Of a stretch of 17,348 nucleotides of DNA, positions 9,399 to 17,348 are shown one piece after another. This DNA comes from Dimargaris cristalligena (Eukaryota > Kickxellomycota > Dimargaritomycetes > Dimargaritales > Dimargaritaceae). The DNA lies in assembly GCA_027576995.1 (NCBI GenBank), contig JANBQC010000589.1, positions 1-17,348 on the forward strand, written 5' to 3'. The notes under the pieces are model-generated. The model was given only the letters and a program-made list of their open reading frames with translations, had not been told where the DNA came from and made no database searches. Numbering within the stretch: the first letter of the stretch is position 1; every line of letters starts with the position of its first letter. The position numbers and the translations under genes were made by a program.

Positions 9399-9536
9399 TG
9401 GGTGAAGTTCAGCTTGGTTGTATAAGGTTTTAACCGATATGTGTATGGGAAAATCGGTGGGATGTTTATTTTCAACCCACAGTATTTGCCTCATCAAATG
9501 GATTTTTCGTTATACAGCCTTGTTGAACTACTCCCA
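9399..9536 (+). mobile_element. 138-bp MITE, copy 2
   Basis: Starts TGGGTGAAGTTCA and ends TGAACTACTCCCA. Terminal inverted repeats and length are as in the other copies. The flanking dinucleotides are CA on both sides rather than TA. It lies head to head with copy 1 across a 27-base spacer. Confidence 0.85.
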
Positions 9537-9990
9537 CATCAAGACCAGCTCCCATTACTAAAATTAATCATTGAACCCATTCTGATCTGGTAGGGTGGGC
9601 CAAAGACCCTCGAATATAGCCTTCACATAAAATGCCAGTATGAGAGAGGCCCTTCTATTATTGGAAAGCCTCCAGCAGCAGTCCCGGTTTAATTACAATT
9701 ATAATTATACTTACAATAGAGCTGTTCCATTTAGAACCACTGTGTCGGTGGTTAGTTGGCTGCAGGTGTGGGATCCCACAAGGTTGGCTAGTTAGGTCGG
9801 TTAGCTAGTTATAAATGGACGAAATGTGGGAAGGATTGGAATTTACACGTGTGTTGATGCAAAAAGAGGAGAGCTGGTTAGCACTCCCCTTGATAAGGAC
9901 GGAATTCTATCTTTTGATACACATGTGTCCGTTTTGGCCTTTCCCAACTGAGTTGCTCCGGTGGCCCGTTCCGCTCAGTGGGCCCTTTTT
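9537..9990. other. intergenic, no gene seen
   Basis: Spacer between element copies. An imperfect tandem of GGTTRGCTAGTTA lies near 9782-9812. The open frame starting at 9815 runs into the element at 10018 and has no coding support. Confidence 0.4.
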
Positions 9991-10182
9991 TTTACTTTTG
10001 AAGGAAATACGTTTATATGGGTGAACTTCAACCCAACTGTATAAGATTTTACACAATATGTGTATGGGATAATATGTGGGAGAATAGCTTTTGACCAGTA
10101 ATATTTACCTCATCAAATGGATTATTCGTTATACAGCCTGGACGAATATCAGCCATATTTACTTTTGAAGGAAATGCGTTTA
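9991..10182 (+). repeat. 25-bp direct repeat flanking MITE copy 3
   Basis: The 25 bases at 9991-10015 (starting TTTACTTTTGAAGGAAAT) recur at 10158-10182 with one A/G difference. They abut the TA-element-TA block exactly on both sides. The simplest reading is an older 27-bp tandem repeat with the element inserted in the TA between units. Confidence 0.85.
10018..10155 (+). mobile_element. 138-bp MITE, copy 3, with TA target-site duplication
   Basis: Starts TGGGTGAACTTCAACC and ends GGACGAATATCAGCCA, with TA directly before (10016-10017) and after (10156-10157). The TA duplication and short imperfect terminal inverted repeats point to a Tc1/mariner-type transposase acting in trans; none is encoded in this window. 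Confidence 0.9.
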
Positions 10183-10539
10183 AATGTGGTTTAGTATACC
10201 CTGCTATCGGCACGCTAAATCTAATACAACCCACTAGTCCTGCTATGCTTAGTATACCCTTCGGCAGGTGGAAGAGAGTGGCCCCAATGCAGATTGGCTG
10301 GTGTACCTCCTCCCTGCCCCTTAGTCTTAGTTTTCGCATCGGCTAGGTTAGTATTTACTTTAGTTGCTTTATTAGTGCGGTGTTAAAAGTCCCGTCCAAC
10401 TTGATATGTGTGGTCTGTATAACCGTTCATGGCTGGCTCATTGGCCCGTACGCTCCAGGTCGTCGGCTTTTCTTTGGTTCCCCCGTTACCTTGACAGGCG
10501 CGTTTTGACTGGGTGGCCGGCCCATCTTCGCATTCCTTG
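10183..10539. other. intergenic, no gene seen
   Basis: No convincing exon on either strand. The 96-codon minus-strand frame at 10049-10339 overlaps the element and is rejected. Confidence 0.4.
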
Positions 10540-11091
10540 CCAGCCCCTCTTTCTATTTCCCACTCTTTCTTCTCGGCAGTTCCCCCCCCCCTCCCTTCCC
10601 CATTGACTGTATAACTTACTTAGCTGGCGAATAATATAATTTTTTTAGGTTAGAGTTGTCCAATCCCCCCCCCCTCTCCTCCGTCACCCACTCACATGGG
10701 ACGATTCTTCTAATCTCACTCACTCACCTATTTTATTCCAGTTAGCCCGGTTTTTGGCTATAGCTAGATTACTCTGAGCAGTTGCTCTAATTCACTCGTC
10801 GAGTCCTTTTATATTTCCCGCTACTTTCTTTATCTCTCTTTCCCTATCTCTCTCTGCTCTTCTTATGACCACCCTGGCTCTCTGACCACCGTTTACCCGG
10901 TCCCTTTGTCCCCCAGCCCTTTCCTTCTCTTCCTTCTACACTCCGCGCCACGAGTGTCCATGGTTTCTTATTAACCAACACTGTCCAACTACTTTACCCG
11001 GGGCCGTTCTCTCCAACCTGCATTGTCCCCAGTTGCCCTGCTCTAGCCCCCTCCATTGCCCGGCTTCCTCGCCTACTCTTCTAACCCCGCC
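10540..11091 (+). promoter_or_regulatory. pyrimidine-rich promoter/5' leader with short uORFs
   Basis: A long CT-rich stretch precedes the Zn2Cys6 regulator, with several C8-C10 runs and CTCTCT tracts (10810-10930). A TTTATATTT at about 10807-10815 is a possible TATA element. Three short ATG frames precede the main start: 10696-10713 (five codons plus stop), 10865-10885 (six plus stop) and 10960-10974 (four plus stop). Which of them are transcribed depends on the unknown start site; the last two lie within about 230 bases of the main ATG at 11092. Confidence 0.5.
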
Positions 11092-13383
11092 ATGAACCCC
11101 TATGCGAACAACGATCCCTCGGCCATGCACGGCCAAGTGGACTACAATAACCACAGCCGCCCTATTAAGCGCGAGGGCAGTCACCACGAGGAGTGCAACA
11201 ACAGCTCCTCCGGTGACAACTGCCCGTCGCTGCACCACCACGCCGACTGTCGTCAAAAGCGCAAAAAGGTGATTAAAGGTACGTCTACCTGGCTTATCCA
11301 GCATGGATTTGTGCGTATCCACGCTATCAATCGAATATTTTTATATTTTCCTTTTAAAAATAATACATGTATTAACCCGATATTCGTGCCACTTGAACCA
11401 CACACCCTTTCATACATACATCATCTGGCTCCCCCCGCGTGCCATTTCCCCTCCCCTCCCAATTCTACGCGCCTCCCAGCCTGTGTCTATTGCCGCCGCT
11501 CCCACATGACATGTGACGAAGGTAAGTACTTACTACTCCTTTCCGAAAATTGCTTTTGACGCGGTATCCACCGTGCTACTAAATATACTTACCGAGCCCC
11601 TGGGTTCTTTCCATCGCGCTTGGTCTGCTTCCGATATCCAACCTCCTGCTTCGACTAGCCACTGACCACCACCGCCCCCTTGGCCATTATGGTCTCTCTC
11701 TCTCTCTCTCTCACTCCAACCCTCCGTATATAGGCCGGCCCTGTCAGCGCTGTATTAAGCGTAACATTGGCGACAAATGCCACGACGAGCCTTCAAAGCC
11801 TCCCGGGCATCCTCAACCTACCCGTACCAACTCGGATTTCTCCTATTCAACCTGTAAGTCTCCTTTTATACGACCTTACTCAGCCCCTGTCATTTATCCG
11901 ACCTCCGACTACATTAAATCCTTTATAATATTTCCTGTTTTAACCGAAAATCCAACGTATTCGCCCATTTAACCGATATACTCTGTTCATTCCCCCAGCC
12001 GTCGCCCCCACCAACCCCCAGGCCAATCTCCCGCAAAACCATCCCACCAGCCAAGTGATGCAAAACTACCTGCAAAGTCTCCTATCGTACCCCATGGCCT
12101 TCGCCAGTCCCCAGTTTAACGACGAATACTCCATGTTTGCCAACATGCTACAAAACATCGACCCCAATGCCACCCTAGCCCGCACCGGCCCGCCGCTTCC
12201 GGCCCTGTCTAATCAGCCCTTTTTACCCCCCAATCCCAACGGGCCTTTGCGGATAGTTTCCACTAATAATAGCGCCACCCCAAGTCCCGGTTCCGGTGCC
12301 CGGCCCCTTTCGTCGTCACCTGGCAGTACCCCAAGCCATCCACCCACTGCCCCCGTTACCGAGTCCACCCAAGGCGAGTCCAACGGCACCGGTAATGGGC
12401 AGCCCCCCGTCTATACGAGCAGCCCCGCCGAGATATTCTTCCAGATTGCCGCGGATCCCTCGGACGGATCCTCCGAGGGTCGACTGCGCCAGGTGATCAA
12501 CGCCAAGTACGAGGCGGGCCTCCTCAAGCCCTACAACTACGTCAAGGGCTACGCCCGGCTGCAGACCTACATGGAACGCTACATGTCCACCATGAGTCAA
12601 GCCCGCGTTCTCACGGTGCTCAGTAGCTTCCGGCCCGCGTTCCGTTCCATCGCCCAATCCCTGACCGACTTTGATCTGTTAGTGGTTGAGGAGATGTTCG
12701 AGCGGCTGCTACTGGACTATGACCGCGTATTCAGTGCCATGGGCGTCCCCGCCTGCCTCTGGCGGCGAACCGGGGAAATCTACAAGGCCAATAAGGAGTT
12801 CGCCAACCTCATCAAAGTACCCCTCGACCAGCTGCGCGAAGGCAAACTCTCCATCTACGAACTCATGATGGACGAGTCCGCCGTCAATTATTGGGAAAAA
12901 TACGGTAACATCTCGTTCGATGCCACCCAAAAGGCCGTCCTGACGTCGTGTATTCTACGACACCCCCGGGGTCTGACTTCCAAAGCCGCCTCCAATGCCA
13001 TTGCCTCTCCCGGAGCGGGATCCATGGCCAATGGAAACAACCTGGCCCACCCCCACTCTCTCCTCCACCGGTCCGCTAACGGTAACTGCCATGGGGGGGT
13101 TCCAACGGACCCGTCCGCCATCCCCACCACCTCCACTGTCCCCTCCTCCCCCTCCTCCTCCAACGTTTCTCCTTCAATATCCATTCCGCAGTCGCCGGTT
13201 CCACCAAGATTATCCTCCAACCCCCTCATGTTTCCACCACAGTCCCACCAGCAGCTGGCCCTCCGCCAGGAAATGCGAAACTACCCACCCATTCCCTGTT
13301 GTTTCTCGTTTACTATTCGTCGGGATAAGTACAATATTCCATTGGTTATTGTGGGCAACTTCATTCCCGTGCGACCCAAATAA
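11092..13383 (+). CDS. ERT1: Zn2Cys6 transcription factor of the Ert1/AcuK (Rds2) gluconeogenesis-activator family, 4 exons
   Basis: Exons 11092-11278, 11480-11521, 11734-11853, 11999-13383; all phases agree and give 577 aa. Donors are GTACGT, GTAAGT, GTAAGT; acceptors CCCAG, TATAG, CCCAG. A basic stretch (RQKRKK, ending at residue 60) leads into the zinc cluster at 64-92: C-x2-C-x6-C-x5-C-x2-C-x8-C, reading ACVYCRRSHMTCDEGRPCQR then CIKRNIGDKC, the diagnostic form of this family. A Pro/Ser/Thr-rich linker (about 180-255) precedes a conserved helical region (IFFQIAADP, GLLKPYNYVKGYARL, 262-310) and a PAS-like domain (about 353-440, CLWRRTGEIYKANKEF). Another low-complexity Pro/Ser stretch follows, then the family's C-terminal end CCFSFTIRRDKYNIPLVIVG. 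Yeast Ert1/Rds2 and Aspergillus AcuK activate PCK1/FBP1-type genes on non-fermentable carbon; the same nuclear role is inferred here. I chose ATG 11092 because it is the first in-frame ATG; the frame extends upstream only from a TTG. Exon 2 is just 42 bases. Confidence 0.9.
11693..11712 (+). repeat. (TC)10 microsatellite in intron 2 of the regulator gene
   Basis: Ten TC units lie about 20 bases before the exon 3 acceptor and form part of its polypyrimidine tract. Length changes here could affect splicing, which is inference. Confidence 0.85.
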
Positions 13384-13569
13384 TTCCGATCCCTAAAAGA
13401 GATTGCATGTACGTGTCAGTGTGGGTGTTTATAGGTCAATTCGGCACGATGGGTTTTCCGGTATTTCGTCTTTGGTTAGATTTTCACCTCATTTCCCTCA
13501 AATCCAATTATGAAGACCATTATTTCTACTACTCATCTTACTCATTCTACTACTACCACTGCTTCTATC

Positions 13570-13611
13570 ATTATTATTACTATTACTATTACTATTACTA
13601 TTACTATTATT
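13570..13611 (+). repeat. (ATTACT)n / (ATT)n microsatellite
   Basis: A hexamer tandem of ATTACT-type units flanked by ATT trimers. It makes the tyrosine-run open frame at 13407-13649, which is not a gene. Confidence 0.85.
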
Positions 13612-13703
13612 CGCCATTATTTCTATTTCATGCATTAGTTCGTCCTTGATATCGTGTGAATACTTACTTCTTATCAAACTGGCCGAAAAAGATACTTGTA
13701 AGT

Positions 13704-13709
13704 AATAAA
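13704..13709 (+). promoter_or_regulatory. candidate polyadenylation signal AATAAA of the regulator gene
   Basis: First canonical AATAAA after the stop at 13383, about 320 bases downstream. Confidence 0.35.
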
Positions 13710-13971
13710 TCTGTTTTCTCAGCCATATATGGAGATTGTATTTCCGTGTTCCTGAATTTTAACCATGGCATCACGCATGTGCCTGGAAGAACACGCTATG
13801 GGCAGTCCCTGAATGAACTATGAAGTATTCGGAGGTTTATCATTTGGGTAGGTAATTAACCCAAATTAGCCAACATTCCCATTCAGCCCAAGGCTGGGTT
13901 TTTGATCGAGAATTTGAGACGACTGGGTTATTCTAACATGGACCATGGGCTCGAATATACAGCGATGCATA

Positions 13972-14109
13972 TGGGTGAAATTCAAACCAGCTGTATAAGG
14001 TTCTATATAATGCGTGTATGGACGAATACATGTGAGAATATCTTTTAACCAGTAATATTGGCCTCATCTAATGGATTTTTCGTTATACAGCCTGAATGAA
14101 CTTCTCTCA
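13972..14109 (+). mobile_element. 138-bp MITE, copy 4, with TA flanks
   Basis: Starts TGGGTGAAATTCAAACCAGC and ends TGAACTTCTCTCA. TA precedes it (13970-13971) and follows it (14110-14111). The right TA is also the start of an (AT)7 run (14109-14122), so either the element landed at the edge of a TA repeat or the repeat grew from the duplicated TA. It aligns gap-free to the other three copies and is non-coding. Confidence 0.88.
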
Positions 14110-14678
14110 TATATATATATATAAAGTGGCTATGCCTCTGGCAGTATCAAAACCACCCACCAAGCTCCACCCATCAATCGAAATACCACGTGATTAATAA
14201 ACGGCTAGTTCATCCGTAAATACCCTTTGGATTGAAAGAGTCTGATGAGCTGGGCTGCTGGTGGTGGCTATAACCTATACTTGTGGACAAATACGATAGC
14301 CATATCCAATAAACTGATCCTTTCCCAATGCCCCAAATGTTTAATGATGCCTACAGGCGCTAGTATTTTAGAACAGACACAAGTGGCTTTGTTCAGACAA
14401 AACCACACAGAGTAGCCCAGAGCTGCAGTCAAAGTTGACTTACCCTTAGAAGGACTGGCAGTAGTTTGAATTTAAACTGATCAGTGTGTGGTCCCCCCTC
14501 CCCGATTCAAACCCTAGCTATCACGGATCGCAAGCTGCTTGATCTCCCGCATTCACTTTATCCTCCCCACTCTTTCTCTCGGCTCTATTGCTACGTTGCC
14601 CCATTGTCCCTTTTAAGTTTGTAAAAGCCGTGTAAAGGACCTCTCCCCGCCATTTTCCCTTCTTCTTGTGCCTTAACC

Positions 14679-16229
14679 ATGCTCTGTTCCCAAGTTCTCC
14701 GGAATTGCCGGTCCATCTCTAAGGCTCGTAAGTGGTTCCACCTTCCTCTGCCAGCTCCCTCGAGTAGGGGTAAATATAAAGAGTCTGGGTGAACGTTGCC
14801 ATGGTTGTGCTTACGATCCGGCAAAGTTCTGCTCAGAGCCATACGCGGCTCGCCAGGTCCCCTACAAGCATATATCCTAACCAGCCACCCCCAACCCCCC
14901 TTACCTTACTATGCTTATAATGCCTATTCCCCCTCCGCTGTTGCAAACATAGACTGCCGGTTTTTGAGCACCGCCCAGGAGAGCCAACCTGCCACCGGTC
15001 GAGTGGTTGCCTCGCTGATCGTCCAGCGGAAGCCGGTCATTCTCCCCGAACTCAACAAATTCGAACGTACCTACTATGCCTACCGCGACGAATTGGCCCG
15101 CCGGGAAGCCGCCCCGTTCGCTTCTGAGTTTTACTTTAAGAAGGGTAGTACCAGTGAGAAGGAATGGAACCAGCGCCAGAAGCATTACCAAAGCCTACTC
15201 AAGAAGGGCTGGAGCGCCCTGTTAGCCGATGCTGAAAAGTCGGTGGGTACCGCTGGCTTGGCCGCGGACTCGACCGCATCAGAGTCGGCGAGTGCCACCA
15301 CCACCTCTTCGACTGCCGACGGGTCTAATTCGGCGGCCAAGGACGATGCTACATACAAGGCGGCTCCGCGGATCACCCAGGCCGATAAAGACGGCGACCT
15401 GAAATCGCTGGACCGGGCCCTCGATCAGTCCCTCTATCTTCTAGTTAAGAAGCCCCGTCAAGAAAACGCATGGCAGTTCCCTCAGGGCGGCCATGAAGGC
15501 CTAGAATTTCTGCACCGGGTAAGTACCGTTTATACGTGTTCATATTACCCATGAGGTTTAGATTGGCCTTGGGCCTGACCCTGCTTGGATGTTACTTAAG
15601 CCTTCTATATATGCAGTCGTGGCTGATGTGTAATGTAGTACTTTGCGAATATATGTTTTTTTTTTGGTTCACGACATAGGTCCACGATCCGCATACTCCG
15701 ATGGCCCTTTTTTACTAATGACTAGCACCATTCATTTTATTATCCTTATTATCGTGGTTTTTAGACTGCCCTGCGGGAACTAGCAGAGGAATGTGGTACG
15801 AACATGGATGTCTGGGCTCTGGGTCGCGGCCCCGTCGGCCACTATAGTTACAAATTCCCCGCCGATCATGCCGCCAAGGTCAAGGCCGAATCGGCCAAGG
15901 TAAGCTGCTATCCGCTACGCGAACCCAATTACCGTCAACAAATTAAACCAGTCGAGATGTCAATTATCGGCTATATATTTCCTGTTTAATACTCAACAGT
16001 AGACCCAAATCAATATATTAATCCACTATTATATACCTGATTCCCTATTTTCTATCCCTTAAATCTACTCCTCACCATTCGCCAGGTATTCTTCTTCAAG
16101 GCCTACATTTTTGCTGGCCAGGTAGAGCTGAACAAGAAGGAGCTATCCGACTTCGTGTGGGTGACCAAGGACGAGATCCCCAAATACGTTAGCAAGGACT
16201 ACTGGAACGCCGTCCAAGATATACTCTAG
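14679..16229 (+). CDS. MRPL46: mitochondrial large ribosomal subunit protein mL46 (MRPL46 / yeast Mrpl17 family), 4 exons
   Basis: Exons 14679-14727, about 14839-15518, 15765-15899, 16086-16229, giving about 335 aa. The exon 2 acceptor is uncertain: CAGAG before 14839 and AAAG before 14827 both keep phase; the second adds four residues. Exon 1 (MLCSQVLRNCRSISKA) looks like the start of a mitochondrial targeting sequence. The family's N-terminal domain is clear at about 78-125 (KPVILPELNKFERTYYAYRD, then APFASEFYFKKG). An Ala/Ser/Thr-rich insert (about 153-190) separates it from the Nudix-type domain. The Nudix box GGHEGLE...RELAEECG spans 233-255 and is interrupted by intron 2. The end VFFFKAYIFAG...FVWVTKDEIPKYV is typical of mL46. 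The protein sits in the mitoribosomal large subunit. Donors are GTAAGT, GTAAGT and GTAAGC; intron 3 carries TACTCAAC before its acceptor. Confidence 0.92.
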
Positions 16230-17348
16230 AATTGCCCTGCCAAGCTAATGATGTTCAATACTCAATATCCGCATAAAGTGTATTTATGCTCATTTTCGTA
16301 AGACTAACTCACTCCAATGCTCTCCCGTTTTCCCTGAATACTGTTCACAGTTGAAACCAAAGGCAATGCGCACGACATGTTGCGAAAGGTCCTATTTTTA
16401 AAATAAATATATAAATCCATTAATCAAGATTAATCAAGCCGCGTCTGTTCCCGTATCCAGATTATCGATAATACCGCATTACATTACCATTCTTTTGTTG
16501 TGAAGCCTCGGTCGAACGCATTGGTTCAACTTGATTCATATATCCCATAGGATTACGGGCGCTACCTAATTAACTCTACGCTTAACCAGCTCTACCCCGG
16601 AATACTATATGCATTCGTAGGTGGCTAATGGCGATAGGCGCTGCAGTTGCTCTCGGCTGTTCGAGCCATGGGAAGCAGTGGCGACCCCGGGTCCTCCATC
16701 GGCCGGGGTTGGGGCAAGGGAGGCGACGAGGGGGTTAAAGCCTGGTTGTTGTATGTTATGTTTTGGCATTCCAACCCATGTTGCGGTGTGTTTGCTACGG
16801 CTGTTTGTGGGTAAGCGGAGGGATGGTCGGGACTTGTGGGGTGCGGCTTGGCCCGCTCAATATGCATTAAATAGGCTGTATGCGCATTTAGACTATATGC
16901 TATTTCACAACACTCACCTATATAACATGTATACGCCCCTCTCCTTCGAGAACTAACTTAGTTCTGTGTTGTGATTCCCTATAGATCTAGATTTTTATAT
17001 CATTCAATTGGTTGGATCATTTTCCGTTCCACTCGTTCATCGCCTAGCTTGTTGTAAGTGGGTGCCGCCTTGGTATTGCCTTCGTTGGAGGAGTCGCTCT
17101 CGACTTACTTTCTAAGGACCATCTATCGCGCCTTGACATCGTAGCCGTAGCATTATCCCACGTTCATTTAGTTTCGCCGTCTAGGTAAGTCCTGCGAAAG
17201 CCAATACAGTCAAGAAAACGGATGCAAACAGCTGGTTGAATTAATGGTTACCCAGGCTTTCTGAGGAACCCCATCCACCACTACCACGTGGTCATTAACC
17301 CTCCTCCCCGCATGCCATATTGTACCCTTCTATCCGACGACAGAGGTT
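16230..17348. other. 3' region of the mL46 gene and unassigned sequence
   Basis: No gene can be supported. The best candidate is a minus-strand frame, 16867-16625 (80 codons from a true ATG, Pro-rich: SSPPLPQPRP), which has fair codon use but no recognisable domain. The overlapping plus frame at 16621-16956 starts only at GTG. A strong donor, TCTAG|GTAAGT, at about 17185 on the plus strand could end a 5' UTR exon of a gene that continues beyond the window. Confidence 0.3.
16402..16407 (+). promoter_or_regulatory. candidate polyadenylation signal AATAAA of the mL46 gene
   Basis: Canonical AATAAA about 173 bases past the stop at 16229, in a T/A-rich stretch; a normal distance for a fungal 3' UTR. 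Confidence 0.5.

Larger units (their letters stand above)
9234..9536. repeat. near-palindrome of 303 bp made of two inverted elements
   Basis: Copies 1 and 2 face each other with their TGGGTGAA ends inward. The 27-base spacer is itself partly palindromic (TTTGGAAC and GTTCAAA around GGCC), so the inverted symmetry runs through the centre apart from about five extra bases (AACAT) on the right. Such a sequence could extrude a long cruciform or hairpin. Confidence 0.8.
13384..14678. other. intergenic: regulator 3' region, microsatellites, one MITE
   Basis: Contains an AATAAA at 13704-13709 (about 320 bases past the regulator stop), the ATTACT repeat, MITE copy 4 and an (AT)7 run. The last 130 bases before the next gene are pyrimidine-rich (CTCCCCACTCTTTCTCTCGG), as before the regulator. 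No extra gene is supported. Confidence 0.5.

Noticed and set aside
9234..9536. Possible CRISPR-like or hairpin RNA gene
   Set aside because: There are no regularly spaced identical repeats or unique spacers. The symmetry is fully explained by two inverted mobile elements.
9815..10339. Open frames of 69 and 96 codons around MITE copy 3
   Set aside because: Both run through the element and its flanking repeat, so they are chance frames.
11056..11091. Upstream TTG start extending the regulator by 12 codons
   Set aside because: TTG is not a normal start in eukaryotic nuclear genes; ATG at 11092 is the first in-frame ATG.
12995..13396. 133-codon frame on the plus strand rich in Pro and Ser
   Set aside because: It overlaps the end of the regulator gene in another frame; the regulator frame carries the conserved C-terminal family motif up to its stop at 13383.
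13407..13649. 80-codon frame with a long tyrosine run
   Set aside because: The tyrosines are the translation of the ATTACT microsatellite, and the rest has no coding signal.
14490..14560. Possible second tRNA (T-arm-like GATTCAAACCCTAGC, minus strand)
   Set aside because: No matching acceptor, D or anticodon stems can be built around it. A similar T-loop-like GTTCGAGCC near 16660 also fails.
16621..16956. 111-codon plus-strand frame
   Set aside because: It opens at GTG, not ATG, has no domain, and overlaps a minus-strand frame of equal plausibility. Neither is supported well enough to call a gene.

Overview
The window looks like nuclear DNA of a filamentous or early-diverging fungus. Three things point there: a Zn2Cys6 transcription factor of the Ert1/AcuK (Rds2) gluconeogenesis-regulator type, spliceosomal introns with GTAAGT-like donors and one perfect TACTAAC branch site, and a nuclear-encoded mitochondrial ribosomal protein. 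Nothing in the sequence fixes the species. The high intron number of two genes (nine and three introns) next to an intronless fumarylacetoacetase would suit an early-diverging lineage, but that is inference.

Layout, left to right. 1-75: tRNA-Ile(AAT) with a pol III T-run. 499-4064 (minus): a SET+MYND protein (SMYD-type lysine methyltransferase) assembled from ten exons, with a probable two-base frameshift in exon 5. 4562-5851 (minus): intronless fumarylacetoacetase with every known active-site residue. 6247-6711 and 8459-8755 (minus): two small predicted secreted proteins that share a 21-residue motif and look like diverged paralogues. Between them (6864-7882) lie exon-like fragments of an unresolved minus-strand gene. 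9234-10182: a repeat-rich stretch with three copies of a 138-bp miniature inverted-repeat element, two of them head to head as a near-palindrome. 10540-11091: a pyrimidine-rich leader with short uORFs, followed by the Ert1/AcuK-like regulator (11092-13383, four exons, plus). 13384-14678: intergenic, with microsatellites and a fourth copy of the element. 14679-16229 (plus): mitochondrial ribosomal protein L46 with a near-canonical Nudix box, in four exons. 16230-17348: no gene that I can support.

The genes do not form a cluster or pathway. FAH ends tyrosine catabolism by producing fumarate and acetoacetate, and an Ert1/AcuK-type factor would control use of such non-sugar carbon, but nothing here shows that one regulates the other. 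The most unusual content is the 138-bp element family: four gap-free copies of identical length, diverged in sequence, two with TA target duplications. It looks like a non-autonomous Tc1/mariner-type MITE, and no transposase is present in the window. The second point of interest is the pair of secreted proteins with the Y-x-G-G-[YF]-x-P-V motif, which I do not recognise from any named family.
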